DNA of 64,000 bases from Flagellimonas sp. 389 (GCF_018449435.1 NZ_JAHCMU010000002.1:186001-250000); one strand, 5' to 3'; shown: positions 16,435-26,191, counted from the stretch's first letter. Numbers and translations are program-made. Notes: a model not told the origin generated them from the sequence alone.

Positions 16435-18299
16435 CTTCCCAAAAACACTAACAACACACTAACGTCTGAGGGAGAAACCCCGCTTATTCTTGAAGCTTGT
16501 GAAATAGTGACCGGTCTTATGGCTTCGAGCTTTTCCCTGGCCTCATAAGACAATGACTTTAGCTTTGAGTAATCAAAATTATCTGGGATTTTTACATTTT
16601 CAAGACGGTGCAGTTTGTCCGCATTATTCTTTTCTTTGGCTATATATCCAGAATATTTGACTTGAATCTCTGCTTGCTCCAGTACTTCGGAATTAAATTC
16701 GTGTTCGTTAACAAACGATGAGACAGATTCTAGCTGAAGCATATGCTCCATAGTCACTTTTGGTCTGGAAAAAACTTTAAAAAGCTTATCGGATTGGCGT
16801 ACTGGTGAAGAAGAAACAGATTCCAAAATAGGGTTGATCTCTTCTGGGGTAAAGCTCGTTTTTCTAAAAAAATGTACAAAGCTGTTGGACTTATGATGCT
16901 TGTCCTCCATTTTTTTTAAACGTTCTTTACTGGCCAAGCCTATATCAAAGCTTTTTGGTGTCAGCCTTAAATCGGCATTGTCTTGTCTTAGCAGCGTTCT
17001 ATACTCAGCCCTTGAAGTAAACATTCGGTACGGTTCTTCTGTACCCTTGGTAATCAAATCGTCGACCAAGACACCTATATATGCTTCATCTCTTTTTAGG
17101 ATAAAAGGTTCTCTCTCGTTGATTTTTAGATGCGCATTTATTCCCGCCATCAACCCTTGAGAGGCAGCCTCTTCATATCCCGTAGTACCATTTATCTGGC
17201 CTGCAAAATATAAATTGTTTAAGAGTTTAGTTTCTAGTGTATGTTTTAGTTGTGTAGGTGGAAAGTAGTCGTATTCTATAGCATAACCAGGTCTAAAAAA
17301 CTTAACCTTTTCAAAACCCTTTACAGATTTTAATGCGTTGTACTGAATATCTTCCGGAAGTGAAGTTGAGAATCCATTTACATAAACTTCCACAGTATGC
17401 CATCCTTCTGGTTCCACAAATATTTGATGGGAGTCCTTATCTGAGAAACGGTTTATTTTATCCTCTATTGAAGGACAATATCGCGGCCCTATACTTTTAA
17501 TCCGACCGTTGAACATTGGAGAACGGTCAAAGCCTTCACGCAACAAATCATGAACCAAAGCACTTGTATGGGTCATGTGACAATCGCGCTGTGTTTTTAG
17601 AATGTCCGTATTCAAATAAGAAAACTTCTCTGGATTTTCATCCCCTGGTTGGGGAATCATTTTATCATAATCCAAAGAACGACCATCAACTCGTGGTGGC
17701 GTTCCAGTTTTCATTCTTCCACTATCAAAACCAAAATCCACTAACTGCTCTGTGATTCCCGTCGCTGCCTTTTCACCGGCCCTGCCTCCTCCAAACTGTT
17801 TTTCACCTATATGAATGAGTCCGTTTAAAAAAGTTCCGTTCGTTAAAACAACCGCTTTGGCCCTAATGTCAATTCCCAAAGATGTTCTTACGCCAACAAT
17901 GGTATCACCTTCAACCAACAAACCGGAAACCATTTCCTGATAAAAATCTACATTTGGCGTATTCTCCAAAGCCAACCTCCACTCTTCCGCGAAGCGCATT
18001 CTGTCGTTCTGAGCACGCGGACTCCACATGGCAGGACCTTTGGATTTATTCAGCATCTTAAACTGGATTGCCGATTTATCAGTAACAATGCCGCTATAAC
18101 CTCCAAGTGCATCGATTTCACGCACTATCTGCCCTTTGGCGATTCCGCCCATAGCTGGGTTGCATGACATCTGTCCAATATTTTGAAGGTTCATGGTGAC
18201 CAACAACGTTTTGGAGCCCATATTTGCGGACGCTGCTGCGGCTTCTGCTCCTGCATGACCGCCGCCAACAACTATTACATCATAATCTTTCTCAAACAT
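16431..18299 (-). CDS. mnmG: tRNA uridine-5-carboxymethylaminomethyl modification enzyme MnmG
   Basis: A 622-residue FAD protein (GidA) that, with MnmE, modifies the wobble uridine of several tRNAs. The FAD-binding motif is VIVVGGGHAGAEAA at the N-terminus; the family signatures GPRYCPSIEDKI, PEGWHTVEVYVNGFSTS and FAGQINGTTGYEEAA are all intact, and the C-terminal helical domain ends SRISGVSPSDVSVLLVFLGR. Normal length. It follows ybeY with only two bases between and overlaps the next gene by four. Two parS-like sites flank it, in line with the frequent placement of gidA near the chromosome origin. Confidence 0.98.
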   Translation of the reverse strand: MFEKDYDVIVVGGGHAGAEAAAASANMGSKTLLVTMNLQNIGQMSCNPAMGGIAKGQIVREIDALGGYSGIVTDKSAIQFKMLNKSKGPAMWSPRAQNDRMRFAEEWRLALENTPNVDFYQEMVSGLLVEGDTIVGVRTSLGIDIRAKAVVLTNGTFLNGLIHIGEKQFGGGRAGEKAATGITEQLVDFGFDSGRMKTGTPPRVDGRSLDYDKMIPQPGDENPEKFSYLNTDILKTQRDCHMTHTSALVHDLLREGFDRSPMFNGRIKSIGPRYCPSIEDKINRFSDKDSHQIFVEPEGWHTVEVYVNGFSTSLPEDIQYNALKSVKGFEKVKFFRPGYAIEYDYFPPTQLKHTLETKLLNNLYFAGQINGTTGYEEAASQGLMAGINAHLKINEREPFILKRDEAYIGVLVDDLITKGTEEPYRMFTSRAEYRTLLRQDNADLRLTPKSFDIGLASKERLKKMEDKHHKSNSFVHFFRKTSFTPEEINPILESVSSSPVRQSDKLFKVFSRPKVTMEHMLQLESVSSFVNEHEFNSEVLEQAEIQVKYSGYIAKEKNNADKLHRLENVKIPDNFDYSKLKSLSYEAREKLEAIRPVTISQASRISGVSPSDVSVLLVFLGR

Positions 18300-18301
18300 A
18301 A

Positions 18302-18721
18302 CTAAGGTTCCACGTGGAACATTTTTATCTTTTCCTCTTCCTTTAACCTCATCTGCAGTTTCCCGTTTTCAGACTTGTCACCATAGCCAACCAAGTGCAA
18401 AATACCGTGACACATTACTCTTAATAATTCGACATTAAAATCGACTCCATACAAACCCGCATTATCAGCAACCCTCTCCGTAGAGATAAAAATATCGCCA
18501 GAAATACATTTGCCTTCTGAATAATCAAAAGTGATAATATCTGTAAGTGTGTTGTGTTGTAAATATTCCCTGTTGATTTCTAAAAGATAATCATCGTCAC
18601 AAAAGATGTAATCAATATCCCCTAAACTATAATGCTCACTTTGAATTACTCTAGTTATCCAATCGGAATATTTCTCTTTATCTTCTAAAATTAAATCCGA
18701 CTTAAAATGGAAGTCAATCAT
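18302..18721 (-). CDS. ybeY: Endoribonuclease YbeY (rRNA maturation)
   Basis: A 139-residue metal-dependent RNase acting in 16S rRNA 3' maturation and ribosome quality control. The metal-site motif reads HGILHLVGYGD (residues 105-115): the first two histidines are present, while the third ligand, histidine in E. coli, is aspartate here, a form I recall as usual in Bacteroidota. The last residues MFHVEP are encoded by the second parS-like site. The start overlaps DUF4175 by eight bases. Confidence 0.94.
   Translation of the reverse strand: MIDFHFKSDLILEDKEKYSDWITRVIQSEHYSLGDIDYIFCDDDYLLEINREYLQHNTLTDIITFDYSEGKCISGDIFISTERVADNAGLYGVDFNVELLRVMCHGILHLVGYGDKSENGKLQMRLKEEEKIKMFHVEP
18306..18321. 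other. parS: parS-like site in the 3' end of ybeY
   Basis: GGTTCCACGTGGAACA holds the 14-base perfect palindrome GTTCCACGTGGAAC (18307-18320), identical to the core of the site at 15938-15953, with only the outermost base off consensus. It forms the codons for the C-terminal FHVEP of YbeY. The two sites are 2.37 kb apart. Confidence 0.72.
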
Positions 18722-21700
18722 TATTGAAATACCTCTTTACCTTCTCTTCGTAATTTTGGCGCAAAGGTAATGCTTGTCTATTTAATATTTCAATGTCGTT
18801 CTGATAATCCTTTAGCAGTTCAGGTTTTGTAATGATAGGATTGGTAAAGTTCCTTTTGACCCTGCTACTCTCGCGCTCGTTCTTCTTTCCTTGTTTTAAG
18901 GTCGCGTTCTTTAGCTTCAATAATTCATGCTGAATTGTATTCACTTTGTTCTGGGTTCGTTGGGTAATTCCATTTTCCAACAGATCATTCTCAAAATCCT
19001 CCATTTGTTGAATCAACTTTCTCGCTAGATTTTTATCCGAATTATTGATTAAGTCCTCTAGCTGCTTTTCCAATTGTTGTCGCAAAAATTGCTGCTCCTT
19101 ATAGATTTCATAAATTTCGCTTAGGCCCATTTCGTCTGTCCCGTTAGAGCCGCCTGTTCCATTTTTACCTTCTTTACCTTCTGCCTTGCCTTCACCTTCC
19201 CCGTTTCCATCTTTGCCTTGACCCTCTGCTTGCCCCTGTTTCCCTTTTCCTTTTCCTTCTTGTTCTCCTTCGCCATCTTCACCTTTTCCATTTTCTCCAT
19301 CTTGCTGCTCTCCCTGCTCACCTTGTTGACCCTTTCCACTCTGCTTGCCAGAATTTCCCATCTTTTCTTGAATACTCTCTTGCCCCTCAATAATATCAGG
19401 CAACTGAAAATCGGAACCCTGTCCGTTTCCCTGACCTGATTGCATGCTTTGCTGCATATTGTCCAAAATATTCGCTAGAAAGTCCGCTAACTTATTCGTA
19501 GCATTGATAACATATTGTTGGTATGAAGCACTTTGATATACTTGACTCTCCGCTATACTCTCCAAGGATTTATCAATATTATAGTACACTTCCGTAATCT
19601 GTTCGTTCACAAATTCAGATAGCTCGGCCCTCCGTAGCGACAATGCAAAAAGACTGTCATCTACGTGTTCGAACAATCGTCTTAATTCCTTTTGGTCCCT
19701 TACCGATTTTGAAAACTGCGAAACATCCAAGTTAGCGTTCTCTGTTCCTTCAAATAGCTTTTCCTGTTTAAAGGAAAATGTAATCAAATTGTCCAGAATC
19801 TGACGTAACATTTCCGCATCTTCGGTTATTGAAGAACCTCCGCCTCCCATACTGCTCTGCTGTAAAGATTTGCTCATTTCCTTCATTTTCTGAGAAGCTG
19901 ATTTCTGTTTTTGAGATGCTTTTTGTTTTGAATTAGAATTTTTCGAATCTGATTGCTCGGAATTCTCTCCCTCATTGTTATTTAGCTCCTCCAAAGCATC
20001 CTTCTGATCTTTCTTTATAGCATCTTGTTCCTTTTTTGACACACCAACTTGCATCGGCTTTTTTAAATCATCATTGTCATTTTTTAACTCATCCAACTCA
20101 TCCGAAAGCTTATTGAATTCTTCATTCAATTTTTCCTGATTATCGTTTGCTTTTCCGTCTGTTTCGGACAATTGCTCCTGCTCTTTGGAAAGCTCATCCA
20201 ACTCTCTTGATAATTGAGCCATTTTTTCCGTAACATAATACCGTTTAGTGAGCTCAAGAATCTGCTCTAGGTTACGAGCACCTTTACTTTGGCTTTTGCC
20301 CAACTCGTCAAGCTTCTTTTTAAGCTCCTCTTTGTTTATCTTATCTGCAAGCTTGTTTAATTCCTCAAGCAGCTTCTCATTTTTCTTCGCCTCTTGTTCT
20401 TGACGTTCCAACCGCTCCTGAAGCATTTTCTTCATCTCGCTGTTTTCATCATCCTTGCTCAAGCTCTCGTTAAGTTGTTTACTGAATTTTTCCATCAGCA
20501 TTTCCTGTTCTTCCTGCTTTTGTAAAAAATCCTTTATCTGGTTCTTATCCTCAAAATTCAGGTTCTTTTCTTCTTTCTGTTTGGTATTGATTTTGGACAA
20601 TGTTTCTTGCTGCTTCCTATAGTTGTCCAAAGTCTCTCCCATCCTGTCCATCACAGTATTCTGAAACTCTAACTCCTTGCTTTTCAGTTCATTATCATTC
20701 AATAATGTAGCGTCAAACACTTGACTTTTAATTACTTTTCCTCCTCTAATTCCGTCATTATCAACAATTTCGAAAAATAGTTTATAGTTCTTCCCTTCCT
20801 GCAAATCCAATCCCGAAGGAAAGGTGTAATAGAACTGATGAACGTTTGTATTGGGCGATTCAAGCAACACCCGTTGCACATTTTCTTGGTCATCTGACGA
20901 ATAACATACGACCCTTATTTGGTTAAGGCCATAATCATCCGCGGCCTGTCCCGTGAAAAAGGATTGATTGGGATTAATAGAATCTAAAATCTGTTCTACT
21001 TTAACAGTGGGACTTTGGTCCTTGATTACGTCCAGGGTATAGGCCAACTTCTCAAAATCCCGCACATGCGCATTTGATGTCTTGAGTTCGTAAGCCAGAT
21101 TTTTATAGATATTGTTCTTGTATGTAAAGCTATTTCCCTCCTTTCGAAAAAGCTGAACCGTATCCAAAGTAACCATGGATATATTCGCTACGTTATCTCC
21201 TTCTATTTGCCAAGATATTTTTGTCCCTTCGGGAACAACGGCGTTTCCTGTTCCTGTAATTTCTTCATTTTTCCTTCCCAGATAATTCGGGAAATCAAGC
21301 TTCATTTTAAAATCTACCAAAACTGGGGTCTTATAGCTTTTAATGGTATAGCTTTTCGAATCCCACCCATTGGCGGTTAAATAAAAACTGCTTTCTTCCA
21401 CGGGTGCTTCAAATGTCTGCGTATATATTCCTTGTGATCGCTTTAAAAGTAATTCCTCTCCATTCACGACCATATATACATTCTCTGGCTTAACATCGCC
21501 TACAACCGAAACGGTAACGACTAAAGGTTCGTTGTCCAAAACCTCCAGCTTATCGTTCAATACTTGAAACTTAAATGGAGCTGGTTGCTCAAACGCCAAA
21601 TCATAATTGACTATTCTTTTATGGGAATTGAAAAACGAAGCAATATTGCCCGACAACCAAATAAAGCCAAGGAGCAACAAGGGAATAACTACATATTTTG

Positions 21701-22157
21701 CGTATTTATAGCTTTCCTTAAAATTGATAGCTTCAGTGAAGGGAACCACGCCAAGACTTTCAGCTTTCTGCTCAATACTTGCAAGCAATAGTTCTGACGC
21801 TGTCTGGTTTTCCGATAGTTCCAATAAATTATAAAGCTTATCATCTACTTGTGGAAAATGTTTGCCGATAAGACGGGAAGCTTCCTTGTTGGAAATTCCA
21901 TTTTTAATTTGGAACAAGTAGAACAATGGCATCAAAATAAACCGATACAACAAGAACAACTCCACTAGAACAAATACCGAGAACAGGGCAAGCCGCCATT
22001 CCTGACTGAGCCATAATACATATTCCAAGGACAGAATCGCCATCCAAAAAAGCAGGCCTAGCGTTACAAAAAGGAGTCCTCCTTTGATCAATTGCTTGGT
22101 ATAATACTTCTTTATAAAACGATTTAGCTTCTCGAGTATCTTATGATAACTGTTCAA
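18714..22157 (-). CDS. DUF4175 family membrane protein with long coiled coil
   Basis: 1147 residues starting at TTG; no ATG precedes it in frame and the N-terminus (KLNRFIKKYYTKQLIKGGLL) fits flavobacterial DUF4175 proteins. Two membrane helices lie near residues 25-45 and 55-78 and a third near 155-175. Beta-rich domains follow (about 190-480), then charged coiled coils (about 490-800) and a low-complexity tail dominated by G, Q, E and K (about 930-1020). The function is unknown; topology suggests an inner-membrane protein with a large periplasmic part. First gene of the ybeY-mnmG group. Confidence 0.88.
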   Translation of the reverse strand: MNSYHKILEKLNRFIKKYYTKQLIKGGLLFVTLGLLFWMAILSLEYVLWLSQEWRLALFSVFVLVELFLLYRFILMPLFYLFQIKNGISNKEASRLIGKHFPQVDDKLYNLLELSENQTASELLLASIEQKAESLGVVPFTEAINFKESYKYAKYVVIPLLLLGFIWLSGNIASFFNSHKRIVNYDLAFEQPAPFKFQVLNDKLEVLDNEPLVVTVSVVGDVKPENVYMVVNGEELLLKRSQGIYTQTFEAPVEESSFYLTANGWDSKSYTIKSYKTPVLVDFKMKLDFPNYLGRKNEEITGTGNAVVPEGTKISWQIEGDNVANISMVTLDTVQLFRKEGNSFTYKNNIYKNLAYELKTSNAHVRDFEKLAYTLDVIKDQSPTVKVEQILDSINPNQSFFTGQAADDYGLNQIRVVCYSSDDQENVQRVLLESPNTNVHQFYYTFPSGLDLQEGKNYKLFFEIVDNDGIRGGKVIKSQVFDATLLNDNELKSKELEFQNTVMDRMGETLDNYRKQQETLSKINTKQKEEKNLNFEDKNQIKDFLQKQEEQEMLMEKFSKQLNESLSKDDENSEMKKMLQERLERQEQEAKKNEKLLEELNKLADKINKEELKKKLDELGKSQSKGARNLEQILELTKRYYVTEKMAQLSRELDELSKEQEQLSETDGKANDNQEKLNEEFNKLSDELDELKNDNDDLKKPMQVGVSKKEQDAIKKDQKDALEELNNNEGENSEQSDSKNSNSKQKASQKQKSASQKMKEMSKSLQQSSMGGGGSSITEDAEMLRQILDNLITFSFKQEKLFEGTENANLDVSQFSKSVRDQKELRRLFEHVDDSLFALSLRRAELSEFVNEQITEVYYNIDKSLESIAESQVYQSASYQQYVINATNKLADFLANILDNMQQSMQSGQGNGQGSDFQLPDIIEGQESIQEKMGNSGKQSGKGQQGEQGEQQDGENGKGEDGEGEQEGKGKGKQGQAEGQGKDGNGEGEGKAEGKEGKNGTGGSNGTDEMGLSEIYEIYKEQQFLRQQLEKQLEDLINNSDKNLARKLIQQMEDFENDLLENGITQRTQNKVNTIQHELLKLKNATLKQGKKNERESSRVKRNFTNPIITKPELLKDYQNDIEILNRQALPLRQNYEEKVKRYFNND

Positions 22158-22231
22158 AATCCGTTATATTTATTACCAAGATACCTGATACCAAGGGATT
22201 GCGCTGAAAATTTTTTGTTAAAACCGTTCAT

Positions 22232-23281
22232 ATGAAAGATTTTAAATACCTAGCCGCTATGACGATTCCGCTTTCTGCCGTCATCAGTATTTATTTTAAA
22301 GGGTATTGGAGTTTCTTCACGCCTTTCTATGCTTTTGCTATTATTCCGTTTTTGGAAGTGTTGCTTCCACAAGACTCCACCAACTTATCCGAAGAGGAGC
22401 GTTTTGAAAAGAAAAAGAGCAAGTTCTTCGATTGGCTGCTCTATTTGAACATTCCCATCGTTTTTGGTTTTCTGAGCTATACCCTTTGGGGCCTTTCCAC
22501 AACGACCTACGCACTATATGAAATTATAGGATTAGTGTTTTCCGTGGGAATCGTCTTTGGTGTCAATGGTATTAATGTGGCACATGAACTCGGTCACAGA
22601 CAGGCAAGCTTTGAGCGTTATTTGGGAAAGCTTTTACTGTTGCCATCCTTCTATATGCACTTTTATATTGAACACAATTTTGGACACCATGCCAATGCGG
22701 CCACAAAGGAAGATCCTGCTACGGCTAAATACAATCAAAGCCTCTATTCCTTTTGGTTCAGTTCTACGATTCGCCAGTATTTTAGTGCATGGAAGCTTCA
22801 ATCTAAATTGCTTAAAAATGAAAAGCGGTCTTTTTTTAGTTTGAAAAATGACATGCTTTGGTATACGCTATTTCAAATCGCCTATTTAGGGCTTGTTCTC
22901 TATCTGTTCGATTTGAATGGATTGTTCTTTGCTCTGGCAACTGGAATCGTTGGATTTCTGCTATTGGAAACCGTAAACTATATTGAGCACTATGGTTTGA
23001 TCAGAAAGAAACTACCATCTGGAAGGTACGAACGTGTTCGCGAAAGCCATTCTTGGAATAGCAACCATGTCATTGGAAGAATTGTGCTTTACGAACTCAC
23101 AAGGCACAGCGACCACCATTACAAATCATCCAAAAAATACCAGTTGTTGGATTATCATGATATCTCGCCCCAAATGCCTTATGGCTACCCCACTTCCATG
23201 GTGTTGTCATTTTTGCCTCCTTTGTGGTTCAGCATTATGAACCCTAGGATTCCAACCGAAATGAAAAAGACGTATTCCTAA
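22232..23281 (+). CDS. AlkB-like alkane 1-monooxygenase / fatty acid hydroxylase
   Basis: A 349-residue integral membrane di-iron enzyme. All histidine boxes of AlkB are present: HELGHRQ (about residue 117), EHNFGHHANAATKEDPATA (about 147), NYIEHYGL (about 246) and RHSDHHYKSSKKYQ (about 289). About six membrane helices surround them. AlkB proteins hydroxylate terminal carbons of alkanes using rubredoxin electrons, but related flavobacterial enzymes may act on lipids; no rubredoxin gene is adjacent, so the substrate is open. Divergent from the DUF4175 gene and 54 bases before gltX. Confidence 0.88.
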   Translation: MKDFKYLAAMTIPLSAVISIYFKGYWSFFTPFYAFAIIPFLEVLLPQDSTNLSEEERFEKKKSKFFDWLLYLNIPIVFGFLSYTLWGLSTTTYALYEIIGLVFSVGIVFGVNGINVAHELGHRQASFERYLGKLLLLPSFYMHFYIEHNFGHHANAATKEDPATAKYNQSLYSFWFSSTIRQYFSAWKLQSKLLKNEKRSFFSLKNDMLWYTLFQIAYLGLVLYLFDLNGLFFALATGIVGFLLLETVNYIEHYGLIRKKLPSGRYERVRESHSWNSNHVIGRIVLYELTRHSDHHYKSSKKYQLLDYHDISPQMPYGYPTSMVLSFLPPLWFSIMNPRIPTEMKKTYS

Positions 23282-23308
23282 ACTCTTTTTTACCGTTTTA
23301 ATGCACCG

Positions 23309-23316
23309 TATCTTTG
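23309..23316 (+). promoter_or_regulatory. -7 box of the gltX promoter
   Basis: TATCTTTG, exact TAnnTTTG match, 19 bases before the gltX ATG. Confidence 0.55.
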
Positions 23317-23335
23317 CGGCTCAATTTAATATCCC

Positions 23336-24868
23336 ATGAGTCAGAAAGTTCGGGTTCGTTTTGCCCCAAGTCCAACAGGGCCATTGCATATAGGAGGTGT
23401 TCGCACTGCGTTGTTCAATTATTTGTTTGCAAAAAAACATGGTGGTGATTTTATACTACGGATTGAGGATACCGACCAGAACCGCTACGTAGAAGGTGCG
23501 GAAGAATATATTGTAGAAGCATTGAACTGGTGTGGAATTCCTTTTGATGAAGGACCTACTTCGACTTCTTCTGGTACATTATCAAAAGATGGGGGCTTTG
23601 GACCTTATCGTCAGAGTGAGCGTAAGCACTTGTACGAGGCCTACGCCATGGAACTTATTGAAAAAGGTCATGCGTATTATGCTTTTGATACTGCTGAAAA
23701 ATTGGGTTTTCATCGAAAAGACCATGAGGCCAAAGGCAAGACCTTTATCTATAATTGGCATAACCGTTTAAAACTTTCCAATTCACTTTCCTTAACTTCA
23801 GAAGAAGTAAAACGAAAACTGGATGCTGGTGAGGATTATGTAATTCGTTTTAAATCGCCCCAAGATGAGGAATTGTTGTTGCACGACATCATTCGCGGTG
23901 AAATAAAAATAGATACCAATGTTTTAGATGATAAGGTTTTGTTCAAAAGTGACGGAATGCCTACCTATCATCTGGCCAATATTGTGGACGACCACTTAAT
24001 GGAAATAAGCCATGTAATCCGTGGTGAAGAGTGGTTGCCCTCTTTGGCGTTGCATCAATTGCTCTACGATGCATTTGGATGGAAAGCTCCCGAGTTTGCA
24101 CATCTTCCGCTTATCATGAAGCCTGTTGGCAAAGGAAAACTGAGCAAACGCGATGGTGAAAAAGGAGGTTTTCCTGTTTTTCCGTTATCGTGGAACGAAT
24201 CGGAAGGATATCGTGAGGCTGGGTTTTTTCCAGAAGCTGTTGTCAACTTTTTGGCCTTATTGGGATGGAATCCAGGTACGGAACAAGAACTGTTCAGCCT
24301 AGAAGAACTTGTAGAGGTCTTTACTTTGGAGCGTGTAAATAAATCAGGTGCGCGTTTCGATCCTGACAAGACCAAGTGGTATAATCACCAATATCTTCAG
24401 CAGAAAAGTGATGCTGAATTGGCCAGCTTATTTGGTTCGATGTTAATCAGCAAAGAGGTTCCTCGCGAAGCTCGGAGTGCTGACTATCTTGAAAAAGTAG
24501 TCTCCCTAACAAAAGAACGCGCCAATTTTGTCACTGATTTCTGGGAATTGGGCAGTTACTTTTTCGAAGCACCCACTTCCTACAATGAAAAAGCAGTTAA
24601 AAAACAATGGAAAGAGGGTACACCAGAATTGATGCTACACGTATTGGATATTGTAAAAACTACTGAAGATTTCAATTCTGCAACCATTGAAACCAATGTA
24701 AAATCCTGGATTACCGACAACGAGCTTTCCTTTGGAAAAGTGATGGGCCCCCTACGCCTTATCATTGTTGGTGACATGAAAGGCCCCCATATTTTTGATA
24801 TTTTGGCTTTGTTGGGGAAAGAAGAAAGTGTTGCTAGGATTAAGAAGGCGTTGGAGGTTTTAAGTTAG
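23336..24868 (+). CDS. gltX: Glutamate--tRNA ligase
   Basis: A 510-residue class I aminoacyl-tRNA synthetase. The ATP-site motifs are RFAPSPTGPLHIGGVRTALF (HIGH class) and GKLSKRDG (KMSKS class). Between them LRIEDTDQNR is the glutamate-binding segment, and FPVFPLSW follows KLSKRDG as is typical in Bacteroidota. The C-terminal anticodon-binding domain ends at LIIVGDMKGPHIFDILALLG. No signs of damage. It has its own -7 box. Confidence 0.98.
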   Translation: MSQKVRVRFAPSPTGPLHIGGVRTALFNYLFAKKHGGDFILRIEDTDQNRYVEGAEEYIVEALNWCGIPFDEGPTSTSSGTLSKDGGFGPYRQSERKHLYEAYAMELIEKGHAYYAFDTAEKLGFHRKDHEAKGKTFIYNWHNRLKLSNSLSLTSEEVKRKLDAGEDYVIRFKSPQDEELLLHDIIRGEIKIDTNVLDDKVLFKSDGMPTYHLANIVDDHLMEISHVIRGEEWLPSLALHQLLYDAFGWKAPEFAHLPLIMKPVGKGKLSKRDGEKGGFPVFPLSWNESEGYREAGFFPEAVVNFLALLGWNPGTEQELFSLEELVEVFTLERVNKSGARFDPDKTKWYNHQYLQQKSDAELASLFGSMLISKEVPREARSADYLEKVVSLTKERANFVTDFWELGSYFFEAPTSYNEKAVKKQWKEGTPELMLHVLDIVKTTEDFNSATIETNVKSWITDNELSFGKVMGPLRLIIVGDMKGPHIFDILALLGKEESVARIKKALEVLS

Positions 24869-25097
24869 CAATGTGAATCTAGGTGTTTGAAAGGCATTCA
24901 ATGTCATTGGAATATAACCTTTCTTTATTTTGTTAAACTGTTAAGACCAATTCTGTATAAACACAAGATAAGAAAACTCCTATTTCCTATCAACTAACCC
25001 CCAATTCCTAAAACACATGTAACAATTCCTTCTTAAAACCTACTTATCTCATACAGTCTTTTTGTAATTTAACCTGGTAACTTAAAATTCTTATACT

Positions 25098-26024
25098 ATG
25101 AACTTTTTCCTAATACCGATCATTCTTTTTGGTCTTGTCATTCTTTTTTCATCCTTCTTTATTGTGAAGCAACAAACTGCCGTTGCCATTGAGCGTTTTG
25201 GGCGTTTTCATGGCATTCGACAATCTGGCTTGCAAATGAAAATTCCATTGGTAGATCGTATTGCAGGTCGACTGACCCTAAAAATCCAACAGTTGGATGT
25301 TATGATAGAAACCAAAACCTTGGACGATGTATTCGTGAAAATCAAGGTTTCCGTGCAATTTGTGGTCATCCGTGAAAAAGTCTACGACGCCTTTTACAAG
25401 TTGGAATACCCACATGATCAAATCACTTCCTTTGTTTTTGATGTGGTACGCGCCGAAGTCCCAAAAATGAAATTGGATGATGTTTTTGTGAAAAAGGATG
25501 ATATCGCCATTGCAGTAAAACGTGAGCTTCAGGAATACATGTCGGAATATGGCTATGATATTATAAAAACCCTGGTTACCGATATTGACCCAGATGCCCA
25601 AGTAAAAGAGGCCATGAACCGAATCAATGCATCGGAACGTGAAAAAATTGCAGCACAGTTTGAAGGGGATGCCGCTAGAATCCTTATCGTAGAAAAAGCA
25701 AAGGCCGAAGCGGAAAGCAAGCGGTTACAAGGACAAGGTATTGCGGACCAGCGTAGGGAAATTGCAAGGGGCTTGGAAGAGTCCGTTGAGGTCTTGAACA
25801 AAGTGGGCATCAATTCGCAAGAGGCTTCTGCCCTTATTGTAGTGACACAACATTACGATACGCTGCAATCCATTGGAGAGGAAACCAACACCAACCTGAT
25901 CTTGCTTCCAAATTCTCCACAAGCGGGCAGCGATATGCTGAACAACATGGTTGCTTCCTTTACGGCGAGCAATATGATAGGGGAATCCATGAAAAAAACA
26001 AATGTGGAAAAGGACAAGAAATAG
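25098..26024 (+). CDS. SPFH/stomatin-like membrane protein
   Basis: A 308-residue protein with one N-terminal membrane helix (about residues 2-24), the stomatin/prohibitin domain beginning VKQQTAVAIERFGRFHGIR and continuing through DIDPDAQVKEAMNRINAS, and an alanine/glutamate-rich coiled coil (AEAESKRLQGQGIADQRREIA). Its layout is that of QmcA-like proteins that form oligomers in membrane microdomains and associate with proteases. No NfeD partner gene is adjacent. Confidence 0.9.
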   Translation: MNFFLIPIILFGLVILFSSFFIVKQQTAVAIERFGRFHGIRQSGLQMKIPLVDRIAGRLTLKIQQLDVMIETKTLDDVFVKIKVSVQFVVIREKVYDAFYKLEYPHDQITSFVFDVVRAEVPKMKLDDVFVKKDDIAIAVKRELQEYMSEYGYDIIKTLVTDIDPDAQVKEAMNRINASEREKIAAQFEGDAARILIVEKAKAEAESKRLQGQGIADQRREIARGLEESVEVLNKVGINSQEASALIVVTQHYDTLQSIGEETNTNLILLPNSPQAGSDMLNNMVASFTASNMIGESMKKTNVEKDKK

Positions 26025-26032
26025 GTCTTAGT

Positions 26033-26107
26033 TGTCAGGTTGGGCCTGTCGAAACCGTATATCTATTACACGGTTATCAAGCATTTCGACAAGCTCAATG
26101 TGACATG
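26033..26107. repeat. REP-like imperfect inverted repeat, copy 1
   Basis: The left arm TGTCAGGTTGGGCCTGTCGAAA and the right arm, whose complement reads TGTCACATTGAGCTTGTCGAAA, pair at most positions; an inner stem AACCGT/ACGGTT closes the dyad. The same element follows the second BspA paralogue. It looks like a short palindromic intergenic repeat of the REP kind. Confidence 0.65.
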
Positions 26108-26191
26108 GAGTATTGTTTTTACGTTCTTTTTCGCCCAAACAAATAATCCCTGCTTTTTATTTGGGCATTTTTACATCAGAAAAGGCACAAA

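Noticed and set aside
19121-19390. Open frames on either strand within the C-terminal part of the DUF4175 gene
   Set aside because: They result from the low-complexity G/Q/E/K codons of the real gene and have no protein-like features.
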